Source of the DNA: Trichopria drosophilae
Lineage: Eukaryota; Arthropoda; Insecta; Hymenoptera; Diapriidae
Direction of reading: 5' to 3'
Length of the DNA stretch: 64,000 nucleotides
NCBI GenBank assembly: GCA_030407085.1
Contig: CM059585.1
Location: 118,959,001-119,023,000, forward strand
The notes beneath the pieces are model-generated. The model made no database searches. It was given only the letters and a program-made list of their open reading frames with translations, and was not told where the DNA came from. The position numbers and the translations under genes are program-made. Below, in pieces: positions 30,155-43,909 of the stretch. Each line of letters begins with the position of its first letter. The first letter of the stretch is position 1.

Positions 30155-33100
30155 AAAACGCTTATCTAATCGAAAATAAATAGTTACAATTCGTGTGCCA
30201 AATCAATCAATCCGAACTATAACCAAATTTAGTTACTATGGAAACGCGACGAAGCTGGGCACAATGAATATACTATATGATGCATAGAATTTTCTAATGT
30301 GCAGAATTCGAGAAAAGCGCAAACCGCCAATTAACCCCAGTCTCCCCTACAAATTTCGTTGCAAGATCGTGCAGATGTTCGTTATTTTAAAACGCTGGAT
30401 AAACGTTTTCCAGGCAGTCGTCTAGGCATTAACTACCTAACACGTTTCTAAAACGTTTTGGTAAAACTCCAAATGGCTAAAATTATAAGCAGTTTATAAA
30501 AGACGAAAATCACTTTTAATTTTTACGTCAATCCGCCGACATCTAACCTTCTTTCAAAAGCATATTTGGAATAAATTTTTATTTACGTTATCTAGAAACG
30601 TTTAAAATTCCAACAATTTCAACGATTTTTAAACGTGACTATAATTTTTTGTAGGTTGTGTTTATTTTGAAATTAAATTATGTTTATTATTATGAAATAG
30701 ATCATAAAATGTTTTTATATACGAAATTTTTAACTTATTTTAAAATTTCAAGGCGGAAAGAAACGAAATCTGCCGGATTGTAGAAAAGAAGGGAAATCTA
30801 TTAAAAGAAAACAATACCACGAAAATTGACCTTTATCTATAATGCCTGGTGAATGATGGTTGCAACTTCATGACCATCTTCTGCAGGTACAATCTGAAAA
30901 TAACTTGAAAGAAAATTCAACTCTTTAGAAGAAGCTAAGGAACAGACAGATGTTTTATTGCAATTGTTTGAATTTAATTTTCCAACGCTATTTCTTCTGA
31001 GGTCCGACAGAAATTTTCAGAAAATTCAATAACTAATAATATATTTCTATTACGTCGCATTTCCAAAATGCGACATTTAAAAAATGCGTCTTTGGCCATA
31101 TTTAGAATTGTTTTATTGAAAATGTCGAAATTATACCTACTGAGCAACTACTGCTAGACGCTGCAACCAGAATGCAACTCATTTAACAAATTTAAAAAAA
31201 AATGTAAGTAAATACAATAATAGATACAACAATTTCAAAATATCGAAAAAAATTAATAAAAAAGAAGAGTGATGTAAAAAGATCGCCACCACTGTCCTTT
31301 CTAAAAGGTAAAACTTTTTATATTTAACTTTACTTTTTTTCGAAAATGCAACAACGTAGGAAAATAGTTCGAAAATTATACTTAGTTTCTAAAAAGTTCT
31401 CTTTTAATAAATTGAAATATGACAAAAATGCTACTTTTGATAGTTTAACCTCAGTTTCTTCGAAAACAATTAACGGCTAATTAAAAGTAACATTTTATTA
31501 GCCAGTGTAATTAGTAGTAACAAATTAAAAACAAATCCGTAAAATGCGGACGGCGCAATTCATTAAAAGACGAAAGGCACTTTGTCAGTTTCCAAAGAAA
31601 ATAATGAAAAGTTCATTACCCAGTGTCCTCAGGTCGCAATAAATAGAGATACACGCCAATTCGGTGTCGACCGACCCCAAAAAGACACATTACCCGACTG
31701 CCAAATTGAAAAAGTGGTAGTCGATACGCGTCCAGCTTACGGCACAGTCATTTTTCCTGGCTTGAACTTCGCTGTAAGGAAAGATCTATACACAACATCG
31801 GCCAATTTTAATCAACTTCGATGTTGCCCAGAGAATTGTTCATCCTCCAGCGACACGTACATCGATATTTCGATTCGGACAATTGTCTTACGAAGCAATT
31901 TCAGTCGTTTTTTGGAACGTTTTCTGAGATTTTAAATGTTGCCAGTAATTCATATTAGGACGATAACGGAAATTGTTTTCAATTTATGTAACAATCACTG
32001 CATATTTATATTGGCTTTCATTCAACAACAAATATTTTACCTCCTGACGAAAAATCATATTTATACGTAAAAACATTCTGCCGCTCAAATTTGTGTGAAT
32101 ATTTAAAAGTTAATTCGGAAACATTTTATGTATTTTTTTCCCGGAACGAAGTTAACGATTCTGGAGTCCTGTGCGATTTAGTCTGATTTTGTTTGTATAT
32201 TCGTTAGTCGAACTTTCTAACTAGTTGCAACTAACGTGTAATTCGCACTTTAGGGAATGAGATTTAAAGACAAATTCCGAGTTCGTTGAGGGATTTTTTG
32301 CTTCGGAGTGTTTGACGATCTGTTTTCGACAGTACATTCCAGAGTCGAAAATCAAGGTCAATAATGGTCTTTCAGAGTAGCTTAGTTTACACTTCTTTTT
32401 TTTGGGGCATTTGTAACTCCCGTTGGTAACATTCCCGTTGGAAGTTTCGTCGAAAAATTTGCTTTCGTCCAGCGTTTGATGACTAGATTCCATTTAAAAT
32501 ACACTTTTCGAGCTTTCCAGTTAACTGATATGAATCGCGAGCATTTGCAGAGATATGACGTTACGTGCTCGTACAAACCTTTTTGCATGTCGTGAAATAA
32601 TTAATGCTTTGATCACGATTTACGACAGCATCGAACAAATAATTTACATTTAATTCTGTCTTCGAATGAAATTGCTCTATAACGTGAGTTTACCCTGTAA
32701 ATCGATATTATTGTATCATGTGTAATGCATATTAAATTCCATAGGTTACGGATTAAAATAAAGAATGAAATGAGTAATATAATATAATACGAGCGAATAA
32801 TTTTCTTAATTTTTGTTATAAAATTCAAGGTGACTACATTGGAAATTTTTAAAATTACCGGAAATATTTTAGGAGTACCTCAAGGTTTCCAAATCAATGT
32901 CCCAAAATATTTAGCATTTGGTTTACTCGAAATATAAAAAGTATAAAAATATTAAATATTCAATTTGTGTCATCGAAATGTGTCATTAATTTTTCAGCCC
33001 TTCCATCGACGTTCTATAAATTATTTCTCAAAATGTATTTCCTGTTATTAATTTTAATTTGAAAGAAAATATTTTAAAAACATTGCAGTTCCCCAGTTGT

Positions 33101-35879
33101 AAATTTTAAACGTAAACGAAACATTCGATTCGTTAAAAATCTTGTTAGTATTTATCAATCTCGTTGCGAATAACCATGTAGTCATATCAATTAACAAATT
33201 AATTTAAGGATCCTTTGACGTTTACAAAACAAAATACGGCTTTTAAAAATGCATATGAGAATTATTTAATCCATACGTTATACTGAAACGGTAGAAGTAA
33301 AACCGAAGATCTGACATGAAGTAGAATACATGTAATGAAAATTCAAAAGTACCTGACATTAGTGTCAATATTATTTACAATATAATTATTGATGTGAAAC
33401 ATAATGTGATGAATTATACATAGATTAATTAATTATTTTAATGCACTGCGTTACTTGTTATATTTGTGTGGCCTAGTTTTATGATCTTTATGTGATCGAC
33501 GAAATCGTTTTTAATGCGATAATCCACTATTACCTACATTATACGAGGGTGGTTAATTATGAGTATTAGGATGAAAAAGTAAAATAATATTATCTTTGTT
33601 TAAATACCCTCCAAATATGCGGAGAAAATACTTCCCTAAATTTTTTGCACCTTACATGAACGGTTCAGGCACGCACTGAAATCAAATTTAAAAAAAAAAA
33701 ATTCAACAAATTATTTTTTTTGTACGAGGAATTCAATGGAGTACAATACAAAAGACGAAATATTTTCTCCACTAAAAAAAAAATAGTTAAAAAATTAATC
33801 TGTAATTAGACGATGCTCTTCTAACTAAACCATAATTTTTTTAAAAAATATTTTAATTAATTTAATAGATTTTAATATTCTTTTTTCATATTAAAGAGTT
33901 TTGGCATATATTGATCTTATTTCTCGATTATTATTGTTATTGAAATAGTGTGCATATTCATATATTTTTAAGGGTACATGTGTGTTTGTATGTACGGTTC
34001 TCCAATTTTATATAATTCGTCCGTTTTTATTTACTTGTTTAATTATTTCTTGTTTATATCATCAATGTACTTTACATAAATGTTCGTATGAACCATATAT
34101 TGTCAGTATAGATGTATTTTTTTAAATCATAAAATACCTTTTAAAATTTATATTTTTGCTTTAAATTTTGTTTTCAGCGTTAGATTCTTAATGCCCTTAC
34201 TTTATAAATGAGTCTTTCTAAATCTTTTACTGTTCTGAAATTGTCTTCAGAATTTTCATCTGTTTTTTTTTTGCTTTTTGGAAAATTTTATTGTCTTTGT
34301 TCTTGCTAAAAATATTCTCTGATTTCTCTCCCTACTCGTATTTTTATTTATAAAAATTGGCTGTATTTTCTTAAAGAGTACTCGAATACGAGTTCAATCG
34401 TTAATATTGTTTATTTTTAGTTTGAAATGATAATTTTTATTTTTTATTTTATTTTTAAAGTTCGATGGCTGCCATTAGAACAATTTTAAATGAATTTTAC
34501 CCTCCTTCAACTGTTCCTTATTAGTGACCGTCAACAAAAATTCTTTTTGATATACGTATGCGATAATGAACGTTTTCTACGACGATTTTAGTGTGGAAAA
34601 TACGATTTCCCAAACCGGAGTATAGAAAATAAAAAATTAATTTTTCCTCACTGGTATGCCAAAAATAATGCAATCACCACAAATTGGGTTGCATGGTAAA
34701 AGCCTCCAAATTTCAATTTATTATTTGATAAATATCATCCTGCACAAAATTCTATTTATTTGTATTTGAATTTTATCGATTTTTAGCTTAAATATGCGTT
34801 TGTTGCTGAACAAAGAAGCTTATATCTTCTTTTTCATCGCCACTCTAGAACATTATACTTTCAAATAATTGATATTTCAGCGTGGAAATGCAAATTTGCC
34901 ACTTAAAAAAAAAAGCCATCAGTACCTTTTGCAACGTTCAGTAATGTTTCCATGTAATACACGATTTTTGGGCAGATATATAGACATTCTTTTCGACAAA
35001 TGTATCATGACTTATTTCTTTGAAACAGCGAGCAGATGCTATCAGTGGGATTAAAAAGGCGTCTAGGAGACTATTAATCTTGGCTCATTTTATTTTTTTT
35101 TCGGCATTTGGATTCAAAGTTGCTGAAAAAAACAGTGCTGAAAGTTGCGTCAACGTTTATAACTTTTACGACTTACATGACTATTTGATAACTAACGTAA
35201 ATGGTTCATCTGATCAACTAATTCGCCGTGGTTCCTTTTTTTTATAACACTGCGTTATTCTTCCTTCTGAATTCTGGTTAACAACTTTTGTGCCTGTACA
35301 GCTGACTAATTTTTTAAAACCGAAACCTCAATATCGATGATAGTTGTACGTTGCGAATCGACAACAATCGGTTGCAAGTTATGGTTGGGACTCCTTTTTT
35401 CCAATTTCTAATTTGGAACCTTAAATGTAAATTTCATTTTACGGGTATGTTACAAAACTCCTTATAATGCTTACAATCCACACGTAAGTCCAATCGTTAG
35501 TATAAGATCTGCTATTCCCATTTTTCGACACAACTTCTGCTTGCGAATGTATCATCGAAAATTATTCTGATATCTGAATTTTCCCCCCATACAATTTTTT
35601 TAGGATATTCAGTAGTTGGAGTATGCAATAATGAACTATTCGCATTCCAATAGCTATAAGTAATTATACCACAATAGCGAACCGCAATTACATTCGACGT
35701 ACCGCAAGCAAATAATTTCCGTCGTGCCTCGTTAAATTCCCAACTAACGTAGAATATAGTTCTGCGGAATCACTTTAAAATATTAATATTTCCCAGCCAT
35801 TATAGCATCCGACCCTTTCGAGTTTGTGCACACATCCGCCGGTTTGTATAAAATTATGCACTATTCTGCCCCTTCCTGA
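30155..35879. other. Long gene-free AT-rich stretch
   Basis: No convincing exon, RNA gene or structured repeat was found. Frames of up to 117 codons (31582-31935, TTG start) have no known motif. It contains A and T homopolymers (for example 33690-33790) and scattered TAATTA cores. If this is Hox-complex DNA it may hold enhancers, but nothing in the sequence alone proves it. Confidence 0.4.
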
Positions 35880-36260
35880 AACGCCGGTACCGCCTATAAC
35901 GTGTAGCCGGCCAAGAATTAGCAGTCCCGCCATTGGTAAAAGATCGACAATACATATTTAATACAAATTGGCCCGCATTGGCTATACACTCGATTCGACC
36001 GCTGATTGCGGCTAATTGAATTTAATCGCGCGCAGGGCTGCTTTGGCGCGAATATATTGCGGTGCGATTGATTGGATGTTTGTGTTTCCAGGCGTTGCAC
36101 AATATATCGCACATCAGGTTTATGATGAAGTACCTAATGAGGCAACCGGCACGACCGAAATGCTACACGTGCTGCACATTCGCGAGCATGCGAACGACGC
36201 CTAAGTATTTGAAGTGACACTTGAATTAAACTTATCGACCCATTTACCCAATAGTGCTGT
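35880..36260. promoter_or_regulatory. GC-balanced island, possible conserved non-coding element
   Basis: This ~380-bp stretch is clearly richer in G and C than the surrounding 10 kb and lacks poly-A/T runs, with palindromic words such as AATCGCGCGC and ACACGTGCTG. A 62-codon plus frame at 36016-36204 starts with TTG-type context and shows no known domain. A TTTGTGTTTCCAG acceptor-like site lies near 36079-36091. An enhancer, a non-coding RNA or a short exon are all possible. Inference from composition only. Confidence 0.3.
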
Positions 36261-39200
36261 CGATTCTTAACATCCGACAACGTTCCGATTGCATTCTACA
36301 GAAATTAACAATTAGCAGCTGTCAGCGATTGATTAAATAATTTATAGAGAGCCTCGAAGAGATTAAATTGGGATTTGTGAAAAAAAGTGTTTAAAATTAT
36401 ACAAGAATAAAAAGATTTGATGAAAACCCGTATAGCAACGATACAAAATTACACTATAATGTTTTAATAAATTTGCAACAAAATTGATGAATCTGTTAAT
36501 CGCATAAAAAAAGTAGTTTGGCTAACTGCCGCTAGACACCCTCACTACTCAATGCCTTGCGCCTGCCACTCTCGCTACAGAAATCGATTTTCGTTTACGT
36601 CAAAAGCATCGCATTGGTAGTAGGCTAGTTTTCTTATAACCATATTGAATCAGAAGAATTAATCCTCTTAGTGGCGCTAGTGTTTTGCGTATAACATCAA
36701 TTATGGCACTATTTTCAAATATAACGTTGTAGATATAAATATAGTCATAATAACAAACCAGAAATTCATGGAAACGAAAACCTATTTCTATTAATTTCCA
36801 ATCCTGCTTTCTATTTCAGTCCTCATTTGCGTTTATACTTAAATATTTATTATTTTTTGGCTTTATCATTACAGGTTATTAAATGATGTAAGATGGGGAT
36901 TATGATTAGGATTGGTAAATAATACACTTATTTCTGACGAAATTTAACATTTTGGTTTAAGATTTATCTTACAAATTACTATAGCATTTTCTTAATTCTT
37001 AAAACTAAAAATAATGTGACTAGAGTGGGCCAAAACGTGTTAAGCTAATGTATTGACCCTAATGCAGGGTTCTTAATGACATTGCTGCACATTTCTCCTT
37101 CTCCTAAGCTAATCGGGATCATCGCACCATTACTGTTCCGTTGCTATCTTTTTCGCTTAATGCAAGAGGGATGCAAAGGATTCGGCTATTAGTGTCAAGG
37201 AATGGATGTATGGTTTTTAGTGAGAAAGAATTCTAAAGGCCTGCAATGCGGATATTTTCGGATGTTACTTCGAGAATTTTTAAAGAAACTGTAACGATTA
37301 TCATTATCACAGTCTGAATCGTTTAACGCCCTTTTAAAGTCAATGAAGACAAAAAACATTTATATCCATAAGTAAAAATTTCCAATTCATTACTTGGATA
37401 TGTTGTCTTTCTTATAATCATAATGTATGAATCCATCTGTTCCTTTATTCTATATCTCATGGCATACGCGGCAAACGAAAATAGCACTTTTCGTACCAAG
37501 GGCGTACAAAACAGTTTTATGCCTCGGTCGGTGATTCCGATGGTGTGACAAATGTTAATTTAGCAAAAAACGGGATCTAATACATGAGTCATAAAATGGC
37601 CATTTGTGCACTAAAAAAAAGTCGTAAAATGGCAATTTACACTCGCTGAATAAAAAAAAGTTTATTTCGACTGTGTTCATTTGCAAATGGAGTCAGTTCA
37701 AAACATGACAATATGATTTTCACATAAATATTTATGGTAGTGCTTATGCTACAGAATAAGCCAAGAACCTGATAAATAAATCTGTCCTAGTATGGAAAAA
37801 GGACACAACTTTTTATATCGAATTTGGCCAAAATAAATTTTGTCGAACACTCCGAAAATCACATTGGATAACAATTGGCACCATCTAGGATATATACTTA
37901 CACATTTTTATATGTAATCACACCCCCATTTTCTAATTATATGTAGGTAATGTTTTAATCTTTACTACACTTGAAATGTATCCGATAAGAGGGCGCTTCG
38001 ATAGGGAAGAAAAGGTACTTTATAGGCATATACTTCGTTGAAAAAAATTCGAACTCGCTGTAAGCTAACATACTACAAAAACGTGATTTATGCTGAAATT
38101 TTCTCTGGTGAGGAAAGTAGAATTAATGAAACCATAAAAACTAGAAGAAATGGGTGTGACTTAAAATAAAAGTTATAACTTGAAACGTTGATAATGCGTA
38201 ATTAAAATTCAGAATAATGTAAAATATATCATAAAAATGATAATTTTTTAATAACATGAGGGTAATTTGGTTTAATCAATATTATTGCAAATATTTTACT
38301 ATTCAGGATTATTTTTATTGAATATTCAATTATAAAACTGGGTAGGATTTGAGGTTGTAAATTATACTGCATATCTAAGGATCGGTAAATATAGTACACA
38401 ACAATATTATTGTCGCAATAATGCTGCAGGTAGTCACGTGGTATTATTTTTAATGTTATAGGATTATTTTGAATGTTGAACTTCCTTATTAATAGGTTTA
38501 GAAGTTCGTTAGTGCATTTGTTCAACTAGAAAGTTGCTTCAAAAAGAAGTTCATGGTAAATATAGTTATTGACTAGCCTAATTGAATAATTTTATTAATG
38601 AGCTGTACAGTTCTTGTATTTAAAAGATTTTGTGAAGCGTGCAAAATATCCGCAATAATTCACATTGGATATATCTCATCGAGAAAAATAAACGCCGCCG
38701 CCGTCTCCATGTTAAAAAATAGATTTCAAATAACCGTTTCGGCAGGCGCCCGTATATTGAATTATTCCTTTTAACCTCTAAAAACTCATTTCAGTGTATA
38801 AAAGATGATAATTTGTTCATGCATATTTCGCCATGCATAATCTCCGTTTTTGATATTCGACAGCTTCATGTCTATAAAACCAATCATACGATGTGAATAA
38901 TTATTCATATACCTTTTTAAATTTTGACACCCTATAAATTGGTAAAATTGTACACAGTAACGAATGGAAAGTTATACATCTCATTACCATCACCTGGTGT
39001 CAATTTCCAATTGTATTTTTAATTACACGTCATTTACTTTAGTATCAGCATCTAAATTAGATAAATTGAACCTTTACGTTTCAAAAGTATATAAAGATCC
39101 CAGTACATAATCGGAATTGGATTAAAATGGATTACAAATTTTCATCCATTAATACTCGTATTAGCAATCAGTTAAAAATTATTACAATAAATCTATTGTT

Positions 39201-40806
39201 AATTAATTAATTAAATTTTGTTTCTCTTTTTTCGAAGCAAAATTGCCGTTTAGACGATTTAAAATTTAAATAACTATATAACTGATGAAGACTGCCATTG
39301 TCAATAGTTGCACTACAAAGTTTGATTAATTGAATAATAATTGCTGATCCAAAAACACATATATTCGATATTTTGCTATTTATTAATGTAGTCGTGTAAG
39401 TGACTAATAATTTTGTATTTAATATCTAAATGCTATAAATAATATTTAATTTAGTTAATTTTCCAAGAAAAGGATAATTTCAATTCATTTAGTGCTTAGA
39501 ATTTTTCTCATGTTTCGAAATGCATTTCAGTCATTTTTTGTCGTTGTACAACACGTTCAGATATAGTTATGTCCATAATTTCGACTAAATGACTATCGTT
39601 TGAATATAAAATGTATGATATAGCTCTCGTAATTCTAGGTATTAAAGAAAATTTCATCTAACCAACTAGTTATCTAATGACTTGCAGTAAATGAGAATTT
39701 ATATGTAGCCATCTATCGGAAAATAATAGACATTGTAAATTATGTTAATACGTGTTATTCCATAGAACACGATATTAATTAAAACACGTAACTTATGTAA
39801 AAAGGTACAAAGGTAAAAAAAAATAAATTCAAATTTATTATTTTTTATTCGATTATCTTAAAGTAGTTGTCAACATTCGATTTGCTATACTTATAAACCA
39901 ATTCATCCCATTCATTTTCTTTTTTTGTTCATTATTTCTCGCATTGTCTGTCAATTCAACGATTCCTTTTTTTCATGTGGTTTCTGCGTTATTTCTCACT
40001 CGTTATTATGATTTCTGAAATATTCTTGCGGTTTATTTAAAATTGTTTATTGTTATATTTCCAATTTAAAAAATGTTTCTTCTTCCATTACATTGGCTTG
40101 GGTTTTGATGAAAATATCTTTGTTTACTCGGCTTTCGCTCGGAAACGAGAAAACCGCAAAGTAAATATTTCAAGATCTTCAACGATATCGTGAGAGAAGA
40201 TCAACAAGCGAAAGTATTTTATTATTTGCATTCGTTCGTTCCATATTTTCTGTTCATTATTTTGTAACGGCATCCAGCATTCGTTTGTATTTCAAACTGC
40301 TTCTCATTAATTGATTTTATGAAGTTATCGAGCAAACCTTCATTCGCGTTGCAGTTCATCAGTGCAATCAATTTTTTATTTTACATTTACAAATTTGTTC
40401 GCTTTTTTTAAATTATTGCTAAAATTAAGGCTAATGTTGTTACGTGGATATAGTTATTGATATTTTGAAAACTTATTACAATTTTATGATATCATTAAAT
40501 GAAATATAGGTCACCATTATTAAACTAGGTTTGGAATTTACTTTCTGTTGTAGCATTTCAAAATTTGGTGCAATGATATTCTTATGTAAGATCATTTTTA
40601 AAAATTATACTTTAGTTTAACTTCAGAATATCCATTACTTTTTCGATCTATTCTCCATAGTCAGTTTTTCTATGGAATTTCGTTGCAATTAGTAAATTTT
40701 TGGCAATGCGATGTTTATCTGTTACATGGTGAAAACTGATTTGTCAATTTTGTGTCCTCTTTGCAATGTCTCTCTTAAGGGGTTACATGCGTCTTGTAAC
40801 ATAAAA
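36261..40806. other. Gene-free AT-rich stretch with one repeat terminus
   Basis: No gene is supported. At about 37475-37520, ATAGCACTTTTCGTACCAAG followed by GGGCGTACAAAACAGTTTTA resembles the hairpin-bearing terminus of the element family at 61430-63594, without a partner end. The rest, including a 98-codon minus frame at 38229-38525, has no recognisable features. Confidence 0.4.
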
Positions 40807-42757
40807 CTAGTGTTGGCATGGTATCTCGTTGGCTTCGCTCGCTCAGAAACTTCGACCCTGTGCAGCGTCAGATATTCCTAAATACTTGTTCGTTTATTAA
40901 CAGCATTCAGTTATATAATAAAATTATACCGATATTTAGGGGGTCCAAATATATTTATGACCTATGGTCTGGGTCGAAGTAAAATTGAAAATGAGCATTT
41001 TCAAAACTTCGTTATTTACAGTTATTTTCAATAAATTAAAGGCGAGTCGAATTATTGCAAAAAAAGTATTTTTTTTTTTAAACTTCAACGGCCCGTTACT
41101 CAAATCCTGTTCCTAAGTTCCACATTTGGTAAAGGACATTTTTGTTTCAAATATCATAAAGAATCACCTTCTGAAATATCGTTGCCAAGTCCTTGGACAA
41201 CCTGTATATATAATATTAGAATGTACCGAATAGGCAAAAAGATGTCTGAAAGACGTCAAAAGGATCTGTAACAGTTATTTTTTAGGTATCTATAAGACAT
41301 CTTTTAGATATATCGAAATAGTTATTTTCGTATCAAGGACGTAAAATAACTTTTGCGCCCGTTGGTGATCACCGTGCCCTAGAGACGGCGAAGCTTCAGT
41401 TGTTTCAGTTTCGACGTAGTTATATCCCCCCACCCGCACTTCTTTCGTCTGAAACGTCGACATTTAATGAAAAACTATAGGATATTTTTTTTGCCGAGCT
41501 GACCAAATTCAATATATCGTCAGACTATAGTCATACGCCTTTTCAAACAGTTTTTATGGCATTATCCTTGACTGTAGGAAGAAAATGCATACAACTTTTT
41601 TTCTATAGAATTTAATGATGTATCTTTTTTCTTTCAGACATTTTTTAAAAAAATTTGTAGTTTTACAAAATAAATGCAAAAACTACGAAGAAACGTAATT
41701 GGGGATAATGTTGTTTAGTAATGGACGGATGTATCTGCCAAAATCTGATCAGATCTAAGTTAAGCCAAGACACGTATTTTAAACCTAAACTAGTGTTGGC
41801 GTGGTGCCTCGCTCGCTTCGCTCGCTCAGAAACTTCGATCAAGTAGAGAGTTGGCTATTCCTTAATACTCGTTTGTTTACGTTTTGGCGCAGATCCATCC
41901 GTCCATTACTAAAAAAAATTAGCCCCAATTAAGTTTCTTCGAAGTTTGTTGCATTTATTTTGAAAAATACAAATTTTATTTGAAAATGTTTCAAACAAAA
42001 AAATATATAGCATGAAATTCTTTACAAAAAGGGTTCTGTGCATTTTCTTCCTAAAGTCAACGATAATGCCATAAAAACTGGCTTAAAATGCTTATGACTA
42101 CTGTCTGAAAAAATTTGGTCATCTCGACAAAAAAATTACCCTATAGTTTTCCATAAAATTTCGACGTTTCGACCCCCTACCCCCAGGGGTAATCTTCGCC
42201 AACCCCTCGGGCGTGGTGATCACCTATGGGCGCATAAGTTCTTTTACGCTCTTGATAAGAAAATAACTATTTCGATATATGTAAAAGATGTCTTATAGTA
42301 TCGAAAAGATATCCGTCAGAGATGTTTTCGACACTTTCAAGATATCGTTGACTAATTATATGTATATATATTGTATATATAAGATCATAATGATACAAAC
42401 AGTAATTAGTAAAACACTGTAAACATGTAATATGTATCGAATAGTCTATTATAATACAAGTGCTTGAAGTAAGTGTTTTGCAACTTTTATTTATTAATAC
42501 TTCGGATGGCCTGTTGTCGCGGTCGAAGTTTTGAAAATGTTCATTTTCAATTTCCATATATATAAGAAACATTATATTGTTGTAACATATCTGTCGAAGC
42601 CACTTGGACCTAAATATGATTGGACCCCCCAATAACAATATAATTTTATAATATAATTGAAAGCTGTTAGTAAACAAACGAATATTAAGGAATAGCCGAC
42701 TCTCTACTGGGTCGAAGGTTCTGAGCGAGCGAAGCGAGTGAGGCACCACGCCAACAC
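40807..42757. repeat. Nested palindromic repeat cluster
   Basis: Segments 40807-41030 and 42480-42757 are inverted copies. They share GAGCGAAGCGAG-type words, TTCTGAGCGAGCG and GAAAATGAGCATTTTC. A third copy of the GTGTTGGC...GCTCAGAAACTTCG module lies at 41790-41875. Between the outer arms sits the foldback element 41321-42267. 41030-41210 resembles the transposon fragment at 12748-13100. No coding capacity. Confidence 0.75.
41321..42267. mobile_element. Foldback DNA element with GTTATTTTCG ends and TA duplication
   Basis: It starts GTTATTTTCGTATCAAGGAC and ends with the inverse CTTGATAAGAAAATAAC, flanked by TA (41319-41320 and 42268-42269). The arms are long imperfect inverted copies (about 41321-41760 and 41890-42267). 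The subterminal region has GGGCGC/GCGCCC words as in the element at 61430-63594, so they seem to be one family. The TA target lies at the centre of a near-perfect palindrome in the host DNA. No transposase. Confidence 0.75.
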
Positions 42758-43452
42758 TACACGGAAAAAAATAGAACGTCGCTCCAGCCAGATTGTCATG
42801 CTAAAACAGCTTCCCACTGTCCAGCAGATCGCGATGTAAATCGCGAGTGAAGACGTAAAATGACAATTAAAATTCGAAATCCTCAAAATTTTTTTTTCTA
42901 TAAATAGGTATACTTTTCTTATATCTTTAAGAATATTTCTACATAATTTCTAGACGATGTGGTTATTTATATTATTTTTAGATGATTTTTTAAAGTCGTT
43001 AATAGTGAAAAAATCACTACTTTTTTCATTTTAAGGCTTTCGTATTGATTACCGTGTTAGGTACGACAAAAATGCACTATTACAGTACATATTAACATTT
43101 GACTATGGCTCTCACTGACTTTTTTGTAGGAAATTTTGTGCTCTACACAAAAGGTTTAGTGCATTTTTGTCGTACCTAACACGGTAATCAATATAGAAGC
43201 CTAATAAAGTAGTGATTTTTTCACTATTAACGACTTTAAAAAAATCATATAAAAATAATATAGATAACCACATCGTCTAGAAATTATGTAGAAATATTCT
43301 TAAAGATATAAGAAAAGTATGCCTATTTATAGAAAAAAAAATTTTCAGGACTTCGAATTTTAATTGTCATTTTACGTCTTCACTCGCGACTTACATCGCG
43401 ATCTGCTGTGCAGTGGGAAGCTGTTTTAGCCGAACAATTTTCTCCGTGTAGT
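42757..43452. mobile_element. Large foldback element with ~320-bp arms, CTACACGGA ends
   Basis: Arms 42757-43079 and 43159-43452 are inverted copies around a ~79-bp loop. Ends read CTACACGGAAAAA and the inverse TTTTCTCCGTGTAG; a TA duplication may be included. Arm similarity is high over blocks such as GATTACCGTGTTAGGTACGA. No coding capacity. Confidence 0.85.
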
Positions 43453-43909
43453 TTTTATTGTTGATTTGGGTTCCTTAGGGTCTGAAACGTCGACATTTGA
43501 TGAAAAACTATAGGGTAATTTTTATGCCCGAAGTGACAAAATTCAATACTTCGTCCAGACTTGGTCTGGGTCGAAGTAATTTATGGCAATACGCTTATCT
43601 ATACGTGAGATATCGCTAGACAAAAAAAAACGGGACATACGTACAAGATCACCGATACAAATTTTTTTATTGTTCATTTGGGCTACTTAGGGTCTGAAAT
43701 GTCTACATTGGATGAAAAACCATAGAGTAATTTTTTGCCGGGAACTGACCAAATTCAATACTTCGTCCACGTCTATGATCTGGATCGAAGTAAAAATCGA
43801 TTTCTTCTTTATATTGTATTCAATTGTACAACTCATTAGGAATATTGTCCAAAAATTTTATGTCCATCCGAGCTAAATTTCCAGATATATAGGCGTTCAA
43901 AGCTCGTAG
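43453..43909 (+). repeat. Two tandem ~212-bp repeat copies
   Basis: TTAGGGTCTGAAACGTCGAC near 43475 and TTAGGGTCTGAAATGTCTAC near 43687 begin two copies, each ending with CAAATTCAATACTTCGTCCA and a GGTCGAAGTAA-type right end. The same right end closes the repeat at 1758-3176. Confidence 0.7.

Noticed and set aside
31582..31935. 117-codon plus-strand ORF
   Set aside because: TTG start, no recognisable motif, no splice or neighbour support.
32690..32712. TACCCTGTAAATCG, similar to the miR-10 seed region (a Hox-cluster microRNA)
   Set aside because: The mature sequence does not match beyond the first nine bases and no complementary arm for a hairpin is found nearby.
38229..38525. 98-codon minus ORF
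   Set aside because: Non-ATG start and Ile/Asn/Tyr-rich composition expected of random AT-rich sequence.
42267..42749. 160-codon minus-strand ORF
   Set aside because: It lies across the inner end of a foldback element and the outer palindrome arm, contains repeat sequence, and shows no protein motif.
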